Positions 9,198 through 16,347 of a DNA stretch of 64,000 nt are shown in pieces (positions within the stretch are counted from its first letter, which is position 1; every line of letters begins with the position of its first letter). Location of the stretch: the NCBI GenBank assembly GCA_038525525.1, contig JBCBHO010000004.1, positions 186,001-250,000 on the forward strand, given 5' to 3'. The notes under the pieces were generated by a model. It searched no databases, was not told where the DNA came from, and saw only the letters and a list, made by a program, of their open reading frames with translations. The DNA is from Shimia_B sp038525525. GTDB lineage: Bacteria; Pseudomonadota; Alphaproteobacteria; Rhodobacterales; Rhodobacteraceae. The translations under genes were made by a program, and so were the position numbers.

Positions 9198-9198
9198 C

Positions 9199-9486
9199 TC
9201 ACACCCCTTCGACGATGGTGATGTTGGCGATGCCCGCATCCACGCGGTGCTGTCGCGCAGCTTGGTATTCCGGCGAGCGGTAGCAGGCCAGCGCAGTCTC
9301 GAGATCGGGGAATTCGATGACCACATTGCGCGCGTGGTCCGCGCCCTCGAGCGCCTCATAGCGCCCGCCCCGCGCCAAGATGTTTGCGCCATACTTCTCA
9401 AAGGCTTCTGCCGTGCCCTTCGCGTAAAGCGCGTAGGGTTCGGGGTCCGTCACGGTGACATGGGCGATCCAGTAGGCTTTGGGCAT
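9199..9486 (-). CDS. DUF1330 domain protein
   Basis: A 95-residue protein of the DUF1330 family (ferredoxin-like alpha/beta barrel, related to dimeric stress-response folds). Family features seen are AYWIAHVTVTDPEPYALYAKG, LARGG followed by an acidic stretch, VVIEFPDLETALACYRSPEYQ and the closing IVEGV. The biochemical role of the family is not established. It is the last gene of the long minus-strand run, separated from the binding-protein gene by palindromic repeat copy 2, so it may be an appended gene and not part of the pathway. Its stop lies one base from the tRNA-Gly 3' end. Confidence 0.85.
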   Translation of the reverse strand: MPKAYWIAHVTVTDPEPYALYAKGTAEAFEKYGANILARGGRYEALEGADHARNVVIEFPDLETALACYRSPEYQAARQHRVDAGIANITIVEGV

Positions 9487-9504
9487 TGGCGTCTCCTCTC
9501 GAGA

Positions 9505-9573
9505 AACACGCCCCGGGCTTGACCCGGGGCCTCCACCTCCAAGGCAGAGGCCCCGGGTCGATGCCCGGGGCGC
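9505..9573. repeat. Paired GC-rich palindromic repeat, copy 2
   Basis: Palindromes at 9510-9530 (GCCCCGGG, 5-base centre, CCCGGGGC) and 9550-9571, separated by 19 bases. It occupies nearly the whole gap between the binding-protein stop (9581) and the DUF1330 start (9486). Same family as the copies at 5331, 15906 and 16264. Confidence 0.85.
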
Positions 9574-9580
9574 GTTGCGC

Positions 9581-10567
9581 TTAGTTCAGGGCTGCGTCGG
9601 TGATGACGGAGGTCCAGGCCCCCTCGGGTGCCGCGGTGATCACCGGGTCGGACCCGCCGGCCAGGAGCGTATCCACCGTGCGCTGGTAATCGGCCGGATC
9701 CAGCGCGCCGTTGGAGCCCGCGGTGAGCTTGGCCACCTCGCCCATCATGCGAAGCTGGTGCTGCTCGGTCTGGGCACCCGTCTGATCGTAATCGAGCACG
9801 ATCATCGCGGCGTCCTCCGGGTTGGCCTCGGCCCACTTCCAGCCTTCCATGGAGGCGGCGACGAAGCGGGTCATCTTGTCAACGAAAGCCGGGTCTTCGA
9901 GGTTTTCCTCGAGGACGTAGATCCCGTCTTCCAGCGTGGCCACGCCCTGCTCCTCATAGCGGAAGGTGACGAGTTCGTCGGGGCTCACGCCCGCGTCGAT
10001 CACCTGCCAGTACTCGTTGTAGGTCATGGTGGAGATGCAATCCGCCTGCCGCTGCAGGAGCGGGTCCACGTTGAAGCCCTGCTTGAGCACCGTCACGCCA
10101 TCCTCACCGCCATCGGTGGGGATGCCCTCCTGGCTCATCCAGCTCAGGAACGGGTACTCGTTGCCGAAGAACCAGACGCCGATGGTGCGGCCCTTGAAGT
10201 CCTGCGGGCCGGTGATCCCGGTGTCCTTCCAGCAGGTGAGCATGAGGCCCGAGCTCTTGAAGGGCTGCGCGATGTTGACCACCGGAAGCCCCCGCTCCCG
10301 CGCGGCGAGCGCCGATGGCATCCAGTTGAGCATCGCGTCCGCCCCACCGCCAGCGAGCACCTGCGGCGGCGCGATATCGGGCCCGCCCGGCAGGATCGTC
10401 ACGTCGAGGTCCGCGGCGTCGTAATAGCCGTTCTCGAGCGCGACGTAGTAGCCCGCGAATTGCGCCTGCGTGACCCACTGAAGCTGCAAACGCACCTCGT
10501 CTGCGGCCATGGCCCCACCGGCCATGAGCGCCAACGCGGAAGCAGCGAGCGTTGTCTTGATCTTCAT
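9581..10567 (-). CDS. ABC transporter substrate-binding protein, NMT1/ThiY/RibY type
   Basis: A 328-residue periplasmic binding protein with a signal peptide ending in LALMAGGAMA-A. The segment RLQLQWVTQAQFAGYYVALE is diagnostic of the NMT1/THI5-like group that includes HMP (ThiY) and riboflavin (RibY) binders; GGPDIAPPQVLAGGGADAML and GRTIGVWFFGNE follow. It belongs with the two permeases and the ATPase upstream in the same run. Because the same transcript would encode dihydropyrimidinase and a ureido hydrolase, a pyrimidine, hydantoin or related ring compound is the best guess for the ligand; that is inference from context. Fourteen bases separate it from the permease stop. Confidence 0.9.
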   Translation of the reverse strand: MKIKTTLAASALALMAGGAMAADEVRLQLQWVTQAQFAGYYVALENGYYDAADLDVTILPGGPDIAPPQVLAGGGADAMLNWMPSALAARERGLPVVNIAQPFKSSGLMLTCWKDTGITGPQDFKGRTIGVWFFGNEYPFLSWMSQEGIPTDGGEDGVTVLKQGFNVDPLLQRQADCISTMTYNEYWQVIDAGVSPDELVTFRYEEQGVATLEDGIYVLEENLEDPAFVDKMTRFVAASMEGWKWAEANPEDAAMIVLDYDQTGAQTEQHQLRMMGEVAKLTAGSNGALDPADYQRTVDTLLAGGSDPVITAAPEGAWTSVITDAALN

Positions 10568-10581
10568 GTTAGTCTCCTCTG

Positions 10582-11427
10582 TCAGGTTCTTTGTGACGGG
10601 TGCCAGAAGGTCACCCGTTTCTCGATGAGGGCGATGGCCCCGTAGAGCGCGGAGCCCGCCATGGCGGCCACCGCAATTTCTGCCCAGACGAGGTCGATCG
10701 ACAAGGAACCGACCCCGGTTGAGATGCGAAAGCCCATCCCACGGGTGGGAGAGCCGAAATATTCAGCAACGATGGCCCCGATCAGGGCCAGTGTAGCTGC
10801 GATCTTGAGCCCATTGAAAAGAAAGGGAAGTGCCGCGGGAAGGCGCAGCTTGATGAGGCTTTGCGTGTAGCCCGCGGCATAGGTACGCATGAGGTCCCGC
10901 GCCTGCGCGTCGGTCTCGCGCAGGCCCTGCACGGTGTTCACAAGGATGGGGAAGAACACCATCACCACGACGACCGCCGCCTTCGACTGCCAATCGAAGC
11001 CGAACCAGCTCACGAGAATGGGCGCGATGCCCACAATGGGGAGCGCGGCCACGAAATTCCCGATGGGGAGGAGGCCCCGGGTGAGGAACGCGGAGCGGTC
11101 GATGGCAATGGCGGTGAGGAAGGCTGCGAGCGCGCCGATGACGTAGCCGCGCAGCGCACCCTTGAGCACCGTCTGCTCGAAATCCTGCCAAAGAAGATCG
11201 GTGGAGGCAGCGAAGGTCTCGGCCACCTGCGTCGGCGCGGGCAGGATCACCGGCGAGACCTCGAAGGCCCGCACCACCCCCTCCCAGAGGACGAGGATCG
11301 TGATCCCGAAGAGGACGGGCACGAAGATCCGCACGGAAAGCGAGGCGCGGAAGCGCCCGTTCGCGAGCCAGATATTGGCACCCCAGGCCAGGGCCCAGAA
11401 GATGAGCGCGCCGATGAGCCAGCTCAT
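10582..11427 (-). CDS. ABC transporter permease (second of pair)
   Basis: A 281-residue integral membrane protein of the SsuC/ThiX permease type. Hydrophobic helices run from LIGALIFWALAWGANIWLA through VLFGITILVLWEGVV to the C-terminal AGSALYGAIALIEK, and the EAA-like loop is in ARDLMRTYAAGYTQSLIKLRLP. Its ATG overlaps the stop of the preceding permease gene by four bases, implying translational coupling and a heterodimeric channel. Within the cluster it serves the binding protein at 9581. Confidence 0.92.
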   Translation of the reverse strand: MSWLIGALIFWALAWGANIWLANGRFRASLSVRIFVPVLFGITILVLWEGVVRAFEVSPVILPAPTQVAETFAASTDLLWQDFEQTVLKGALRGYVIGALAAFLTAIAIDRSAFLTRGLLPIGNFVAALPIVGIAPILVSWFGFDWQSKAAVVVVMVFFPILVNTVQGLRETDAQARDLMRTYAAGYTQSLIKLRLPAALPFLFNGLKIAATLALIGAIVAEYFGSPTRGMGFRISTGVGSLSIDLVWAEIAVAAMAGSALYGAIALIEKRVTFWHPSQRT

Positions 11428-12365
11428 GGCCGCATCCCCATCCGGCTGAGTGTCACCCGTTGAACCACGTCAAGCAGCGTCACCAGCACGCCCGCGAGGA
11501 TCGCGGCGGCAAAGAGCGCGGACCAGATCGCGAGCGGCGTGCCAAACTGATCTCCGATGAGGATGCGCGCGCCGAGCCCACTGATCGCGCCTGTGGGCAG
11601 CTCGCCCACGATGGTGCCCACGAGCGCGGCCGCGATCCCCACCTTGAGCGAGGTGAAAAGGAAGGGCACCGAAGACGGCAGGCGGAGCTTCAGAAAGCTT
11701 TGCAGCCCCGTGGCGCTATAGGTCTTCAAGAGATCGAGCTGCGAGAGCGACGGCGCGCGCAGCCCCGCCACCATCCCGACGAGCACAGGGAAGTAGCACA
11801 GATAGGCAGAGATGATGGCCTTCGGCACGCCGCGCCCTTCAATGCCCACCTGGTTTGACAGGACGATGATCATGGGCGCCAGCGCCACGATGGGCACCGT
11901 CTGGGAGATGATCGCCCAGGGCAAAAGGCTCATCTGCGTCACGCGGGAATAGACGATGGCGATGGCTCCCACGATCCCCAGCGTAGTCCCGAGAAGAAAG
12001 CCCCAGAGCGTCGAGCGGAGCGTGATCCAGCCGTGGAAGAGGAGCGAGCGCCGCGAGAAGGCGCGCCCGCGTTCGACCATGGCGCCGGTCGTGTTCCAGA
12101 GCTCGCCCGCCACCTGCGTGGGCGTCGGCAGCCGCGGACGGTCCAGCGTGTAGCCCGCTGCGATGTGGGAGGGATTGTCGGCCATGAGCCGCCACACGCT
12201 CACCTCGCGGCGGGGAAGCGCGCCCTCGGGGATGACCTCCGCCCCGCGCCGCTCGGCCATGTCCAGCGCCACGCGGATGTTCATGGGCGCCACAGAGGCC
12301 CACCAGACGCCTACGATGACGAGGAGCACGGTGAGGACAGGCAGGACCGATCTCATGCCCGCCAC
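11424..12365 (-). CDS. ABC transporter permease (first of pair)
   Basis: A 313-residue permease with an N-terminal helix (VLPVLTVLLVIVGVWWASV), an extended periplasmic segment of about 80 residues rich in Arg and Pro, and then the conserved five-helix core with the ATPase-contact loop at SQLDLLKTYSATGLQSFLKLRLP. The long periplasmic insertion is common in one partner of heterodimeric NMT1-type importers. It overlaps the start of the GNAT gene by 13 bases upstream and the second permease by four bases downstream. Confidence 0.9.
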   Translation of the reverse strand: MAGMRSVLPVLTVLLVIVGVWWASVAPMNIRVALDMAERRGAEVIPEGALPRREVSVWRLMADNPSHIAAGYTLDRPRLPTPTQVAGELWNTTGAMVERGRAFSRRSLLFHGWITLRSTLWGFLLGTTLGIVGAIAIVYSRVTQMSLLPWAIISQTVPIVALAPMIIVLSNQVGIEGRGVPKAIISAYLCYFPVLVGMVAGLRAPSLSQLDLLKTYSATGLQSFLKLRLPSSVPFLFTSLKVGIAAALVGTIVGELPTGAISGLGARILIGDQFGTPLAIWSALFAAAILAGVLVTLLDVVQRVTLSRMGMRP

Positions 12366-12781
12366 TCCATGCGCAGCTCCGGCACGCCGTCGCCACGCCC
12401 CTCTTCCTTGCGCTCCACCATGACGAAGCCCTCGCGAAGGTAAAAGCGCTGCGCATCCTTGTTGGGCTCATGGGTCCAGAGCTGGATCCAGTCCCGCCCC
12501 TCTTTCACGCGGTCCACGAGCGCCTTGCCCGCGCCGCTGCCGGGCGTGGCCGTGTAGAGCCCCCCGATGAGGCATTCATCCTGCTTGAAGGAAAGATATC
12601 CCGCCACCGGATCGCCGATGACCCAGAATTCCCGTGCTGGGATGCCCTCGGCCAGGATCTCGGTGAGCTTCTCCAGCGTCGGCTGCTCCGCGTTCATCCA
12701 GTCGAGCCCGCCGAGCCAGCCATGGACGATGGCCGCACAGGCCGGCGCGTCCTCCGGTGTGGCGCGCCGCACGTCACTCAT
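12353..12781 (-). CDS. GNAT-family N-acetyltransferase
   Basis: A 142-residue single-domain GNAT acetyltransferase. The fold is recognisable from DVRRATPEDAPACAAIVHGWL at the N terminus, the central strand and pyrophosphate loop GGLYTATPGSGAGKALVDRVKE, and the C-terminal strand RFYLREGFVMVERKEE. The substrate is unknown. It is wedged between the ATPase gene (8-base overlap) and a permease gene (13-base overlap), which implies tight co-expression with the importer. It may modify an imported compound or a pathway amine such as beta-alanine, but that is speculation. Confidence 0.88.
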   Translation of the reverse strand: MSDVRRATPEDAPACAAIVHGWLGGLDWMNAEQPTLEKLTEILAEGIPAREFWVIGDPVAGYLSFKQDECLIGGLYTATPGSGAGKALVDRVKEGRDWIQLWTHEPNKDAQRFYLREGFVMVERKEEGRGDGVPELRMEWRA

Positions 12782-13550
12782 AGCTGTGCCCTGCGCGCAG
12801 GCCCTCGCGCACCCGGTGCGCCACTTCGAGGAATTCCGGCGTGTCGCGGATATCGAGGGGGCGCTCCGCGGGCAGCGGGCTTTCGATCACATCGGTCACG
12901 CGCCCCGGCCGCGGCGACATCACCACGATCTTCGTCGAAAGATAGACCGCCTCAGGGATCGAATGGGTGACAAAGCCAATTGTCTTCTCCGTCTTGGCCC
13001 AAAGCGCGAGCAGCTGCTCGTTCAGGTGATCGCGCACGATCTCGTCGAGCGCGCCAAAGGGCTCGTCCATCAACAGGATATCGGCGTCGAAGGCGAGCGC
13101 CCGCGCGATCGAGGCGCGCTGCTGCATTCCGCCCGAAAGCTGCCAGGGGTATTTCTTCTCGAACCCTGCAAGATCAACGAGTTCCAGCGTCTTCTTCACG
13201 CGCTCCGCCTGGTCTGGCTTGCTGTATCCCATGATCTCCAGCGGCAGCCGGATATTGCCGCCGATGGTGCGCCACGGGTATAGCCCCGCCGCCTGGAACA
13301 CATAGCCATAGGCGCGCGCCAGACGCGCCTCCTCGGGGCTGACGCCGTTGACAGTGATACTGCCGCCGGTGGGATGCTCGAGGTCCGCGATGACGCGCAA
13401 GAAGGTGGTTTTGCCGCAGCCCGACGGCCCGATGAAGCTCACGAACTCGCCCTTGCCGATATCGAGCGAGACGTCGCTGAGCGCGTGAACGGGGCCGTCA
13501 TTCGTCTCGAAGGTGAGCGACAGGTCCTGTGCGGAGATCACGGCGCTCAT
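12774..13550 (-). CDS. ABC transporter ATP-binding protein
   Basis: A 258-residue ATPase of the nitrate/sulfonate/HMP class. Walker A GPSGCGKTT is at residues 41-49, the Q-loop at YVFQAAG, signature LSGGMQQR at 138-145, Walker B ILLMDEPFGALDE at about 158-170 and the switch His in FVTHSIPE. The ATG at 13550 is chosen because it overlaps the DapA-like stop by four bases (ATGA) and begins the usual N-terminal strand; upstream in-frame sequence is antisense to the aldolase gene. It energises the permeases at 10582 and 11424. Confidence 0.94.
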   Translation of the reverse strand: MSAVISAQDLSLTFETNDGPVHALSDVSLDIGKGEFVSFIGPSGCGKTTFLRVIADLEHPTGGSITVNGVSPEEARLARAYGYVFQAAGLYPWRTIGGNIRLPLEIMGYSKPDQAERVKKTLELVDLAGFEKKYPWQLSGGMQQRASIARALAFDADILLMDEPFGALDEIVRDHLNEQLLALWAKTEKTIGFVTHSIPEAVYLSTKIVVMSPRPGRVTDVIESPLPAERPLDIRDTPEFLEVAHRVREGLRAGHSYE

Positions 13551-14422
13551 GCGGGGGCCCTCACTGCGTCGAGGGCTGCGTCGATCTCTGCCACGATTGC
13601 TGGCGCAAGCGGCTGGAGCGGGCGCGGCAGCGGCGCCCTGCCTTCGCCCATGAGCTCGAGTATATGCGGCAGCACGCGGATCCCGCCATGGGCGCGGAAG
13701 AGCGCCCAGAGAGGCTCGAGAGCGCCATGGCGCGCGGCGAGCTCTGCCGTGCCGCGCGCGCTCCAGATGCCGAGGCAAAGCTCCGGCAACGCTCCCGCGA
13801 TGACGGAATACCACGCATCCGCCCCCGCGCCGAGCGGCGCGGCGATGAGCGCGTCACCCGAATAGCCAAGCACGAAGTCGTCGGGCGTCGCGCCCCTCAG
13901 ACGAATGATTTTCTCATCCATTCCAGTGGCCTGCGCGGGGTTCTTCACAGCCCTCACCAGCTTGTTTCGCGCGAGGCGCACCACGAGATCCTCGGACATG
14001 GAGAAATGCGTGGTCGAGGGATTGTTGTAGAGGCAAAGAGGCAGCCCGCTCGCCGCCGTGACGTCTGTCACGAGCGCGGCGAAGTCCGCCTCGGTCAGTG
14101 GCAGGTAGGAGACGGGCGCAAGCAGCGCTGCCGCCGCCCCTGCCTCTTCGGCGGCCCGGGCATGGGCGAGGACGTCCGACGTCCTCAGCGCGCCGATGCC
14201 CGCGAGGACGGGCGTGCTGCCCGCGGCCTCCACCGCCGCTGCGAGGGCCCGCGCCCGCTCGCGGGCCGTGAGATACATGTAGCTGCCCGTGGAGCCGAGG
14301 ACGCCGATGCTGTCCACCTCCGTGGCCGCAAGGCGCGCCACGAGGCGGCCGAGGTGATCGGTGTCGACCACCCCGTCTTCATCCATGGGCGTGAGCGTAA
14401 AGGCCGATAGTCCTGAGAGCAT
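13547..14422 (-). CDS. Dihydrodipicolinate synthase/N-acetylneuraminate lyase family aldolase
   Basis: A 291-residue class I aldolase of the DapA/NanA TIM-barrel family, which condenses or cleaves pyruvate-type substrates through a Lys Schiff base. The Schiff-base Lys is in LVRAVKNPA (about K160), the catalytic Tyr in LCLYNNP (about Y132) and the carboxylate-binding GSTGSYMYL corresponds to the usual GTTGE loop, here with Ser/Tyr in place of Glu. It is unlikely to be the housekeeping DapA, because it is translationally coupled to an ABC ATPase and starts 10 bases after the dihydropyrimidinase stop. Its reaction in this context is unknown; the altered GTTGE loop supports a non-canonical substrate. 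Confidence 0.85.
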   Translation of the reverse strand: MLSGLSAFTLTPMDEDGVVDTDHLGRLVARLAATEVDSIGVLGSTGSYMYLTARERARALAAAVEAAGSTPVLAGIGALRTSDVLAHARAAEEAGAAAALLAPVSYLPLTEADFAALVTDVTAASGLPLCLYNNPSTTHFSMSEDLVVRLARNKLVRAVKNPAQATGMDEKIIRLRGATPDDFVLGYSGDALIAAPLGAGADAWYSVIAGALPELCLGIWSARGTAELAARHGALEPLWALFRAHGGIRVLPHILELMGEGRAPLPRPLQPLAPAIVAEIDAALDAVRAPA

Positions 14423-14432
14423 GGGTCGTCCG

Positions 14433-15890
14433 TTACACCCCTGTCGCCGGGATGCCGGAGCGTGCGACCGGTGTCGGCGCGGTGAGCTCTTTCCATTGGC
14501 TCAAGGCCTTGTTCACCGTCCCATTGGGCGGGCGCGAGACGAATTTACCGTGGCCCTCTTGCGCGCGCATTTCACCATCATGGACGGCCACGCGCCCACG
14601 GGTGAGCGTGAAACGCGGCAGGCCCCTCACGTGATGCCCCTCGAAGACGTTGTAATCGATCGCGGATTGCTGCGTGCCGGCGGCGATGGTCTTTTCCTTG
14701 TCCGGGTCCCAGACGACGAGATCTGCGTCCGCGCCCACGAGCACCGCGCCCTTTTTCGGATAGCAATTCAAGATCTTGGCGATGTTCGTTGATGTCACCG
14801 CGACGAACTCGTTGGGCGTGAGGCGGCCGGTGGCGACGCCGTGGGTCCAGAGCATGGGGAGCCTGTCCTCGAGCCCGCCTGTGCCGTTGGGGATCTTGGA
14901 GAAATCGCCCACGCCCGTGCGCTTCTGCTCGGTGGTGAAGGCGCAATGGTCTGTCGCTACGACGCTCAATGAGCCCGACATGAGGCCGGCCCAGAGGCTC
15001 TCCTGGTGCTTCTTGTTGCGGAAGGGCGGCGACATCACGCGGCGCGCGGCATGGTCCCAGTCGGGGTGAAAATACTCGCTCTCATCGAGCGTCAGGTGCT
15101 GGATGAGCGGCTCGCCCCAGACGCGCTTGCCGTTCTGCTTGGCGCGCCGGATCGCCTCGTGCGCCTCCTCGCAGGAGACATGCACGACATAGAGCGGCAC
15201 GCCGGCCATGTCGGCGATCATGATGGCGCGGTTCGTGGCCTCGCCCTCCACCTGGGACGGCCGCGAATAGGCGTGGGCCTCCGGGCCCGTATTGCCCTCG
15301 GCGAGGAGCTTTGCCGTCATCTCCGCCACGACATCGCCGTTCTCCGCATGGACCATGGCGGTGGCGCCGAGCTCGGAGAGTCGTTGGAACGAGGAATAGA
15401 GCTCATCGTCGTTGACCATGAGCGCGCCCTTGTAGGCCAAGAAGTGCTTGAACGTATTGATCCCGCGGTCTTGGACGACGCCCTTCATGTCGTCAAAGAC
15501 CTGTTCGCCCCACCATGTCACGGCCATGTGGAAGGAGTAGTCGCAATTCGCGCGGGTCGATTTGTTGTCCCAGCGCTTCAAGGCATCAAAGAGGCTCTCC
15601 CCCTGGTTCGGCAGGCAGAAATCCACGACCATCGTCGTGCCCCCCGCGAGGCCCGCCCGCGTGCCGCTTTCGAAGTCGTCGGAGCTGTAGGTCCCCATGA
15701 ACGGCATCTCGAGATGCACATGCGGGTCGATCCCGCCGGGCATGATGTAGCAGCCGGTGGCGTCGAGCGTCTCATCGCCTTTGAGATCAGGCCCGATCTC
15801 CGTGATGACCCCGCCCTCGATGGCGATATCGGCCTTGTAGGTGAGGTCCGCCGTGACGACGGTCCCGTTCTTTATGATGGTTGTGGTCAT
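14433..15890 (-). CDS. hydA: Dihydropyrimidinase / D-hydantoinase
   Basis: Opens the ring of 5,6-dihydrouracil or dihydrothymine (and 5-substituted hydantoins) to the N-carbamoyl amino acid. The 485-residue protein shows the binuclear metal site of the cyclic amidohydrolases: GGIDPHVHLEMPF (His57, His59), carboxylated Lys in HFLAYKGALMVND (about K154), MVHAENGD (about H181), VVHVSC and VVATDHCAF (Asp). The sequence is closest to reductive-pathway dihydropyrimidinases of rhizobia, as I recall them. The ATG at 15890 is chosen because AAGGAGG ends six bases upstream; a further in-frame ATG 15 bases earlier would place that site inside the gene. It is separated from the hydrolase gene only by the repeat/GIY-YIG insert. 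Confidence 0.95.
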   Translation of the reverse strand: MTTTIIKNGTVVTADLTYKADIAIEGGVITEIGPDLKGDETLDATGCYIMPGGIDPHVHLEMPFMGTYSSDDFESGTRAGLAGGTTMVVDFCLPNQGESLFDALKRWDNKSTRANCDYSFHMAVTWWGEQVFDDMKGVVQDRGINTFKHFLAYKGALMVNDDELYSSFQRLSELGATAMVHAENGDVVAEMTAKLLAEGNTGPEAHAYSRPSQVEGEATNRAIMIADMAGVPLYVVHVSCEEAHEAIRRAKQNGKRVWGEPLIQHLTLDESEYFHPDWDHAARRVMSPPFRNKKHQESLWAGLMSGSLSVVATDHCAFTTEQKRTGVGDFSKIPNGTGGLEDRLPMLWTHGVATGRLTPNEFVAVTSTNIAKILNCYPKKGAVLVGADADLVVWDPDKEKTIAAGTQQSAIDYNVFEGHHVRGLPRFTLTRGRVAVHDGEMRAQEGHGKFVSRPPNGTVNKALSQWKELTAPTPVARSGIPATGV

Positions 15891-15905
15891 GATGTCCTCC
15901 TTCAC

Positions 15906-15950
15906 CCGTCCCGGCCCTGAGCCAGGACCTCTGCCGGGCTCAGGAGGGGA
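15906..15950. repeat. Degenerate palindromic repeat, copy 3
   Basis: A decayed half-copy (CGTCCCGGCCCTGAGCCAGG, then ACCTCTGCCGGG and CTCAGGAGGGGATGAGG). The left palindrome is recognisable by alignment with copy 4 but carries several mismatches, and the right half is rearranged. It lies just upstream of the dihydropyrimidinase and overlaps the last codons of the GIY-YIG gene. Confidence 0.55.
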
Positions 15951-16230
15951 TGAGGGCCGTAATGTCTTGCCAGTGCGGATTGACCTGCATGATCAGGTCG
16001 ACTTTCCAAGCGCGCTTCCAACGCTTGATTGAACGCTCGCGGCGCAGCGAACCTTCGAAGTCGGCATGCTCCTCGAACCAAACCAGACGGTCGATATTGT
16101 AGAGTGAGGTGTGCTTCGAAAGCCCCGCCCGGTGTGCTTCGATGCGCTGACGCAGACTGCGAGATCGACCCGTGTAGATCGCACCGTTGGGCCTTGAAGC
16201 CATGATGTAGACGAAGTGAGACACACCCAA
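15940..16230 (-). CDS. GIY-YIG nuclease family protein (UPF0213-like)
   Basis: A 96-residue single-domain protein. The GIY-YIG core is seen as FVYIMASRPNGAIYTGRS, the catalytic Arg helix as LRQRIEAHRAG, and the conserved YNIDRLVWFEEHADFEGSLRRE with its metal-binding Glu, followed by the basic IKRWKRAWK. These small stand-alone proteins are common in proteobacteria and their cellular role is not settled. The gene is flanked on both sides by palindromic repeats and interrupts an otherwise compact operon, so it is probably not part of the pathway. Confidence 0.88.
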   Translation of the reverse strand: MGVSHFVYIMASRPNGAIYTGRSRSLRQRIEAHRAGLSKHTSLYNIDRLVWFEEHADFEGSLRRERSIKRWKRAWKVDLIMQVNPHWQDITALIPS

Positions 16231-16263
16231 ACTTCAACGCACTTTGGTTAGCAAACGGTAAAT

Positions 16264-16330
16264 CACGTCCCGGACTTGATCCGGGACCTCGTGGTTTGAG
16301 ATAGAGGCCCCGGGTCAGGCCCGGGGCGTG
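16264..16330. repeat. Paired GC-rich palindromic repeat, copy 4
   Basis: Palindromes at 16267-16287 (GTCCCGGA, 5-base centre, TCCGGGAC) and 16307-16327 (GCCCCGGG, 5-base centre, CCCGGGGC), separated by 19 bases. The right half is identical over 21 bases to that of copy 1. It lies between the GIY-YIG start and the hydrolase stop. Confidence 0.85.
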
Positions 16331-16347
16331 TAGTCCGCGCGGCCCCC

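Larger units (their letters stand above)
15906..16330. mobile_element. Candidate repeat / GIY-YIG / repeat insertion unit
   Basis: A GIY-YIG gene bracketed by palindromic repeat copies 3 and 4 fills the only large gap (about 460 bases) in the catabolic part of the run, where all other neighbours overlap or are within about 25 bases. The arrangement looks like a small element inserted between dihydropyrimidinase and hydrolase genes. No target-site duplication or transposase is visible, so the mobile nature is inference. Confidence 0.35.

Noticed and set aside
5331..16330. Palindromic repeats read as RutR operators, because some contain TTGACC
   Set aside because: The arms are GC palindromes centred elsewhere and copies occur inside operons, not upstream of promoters.
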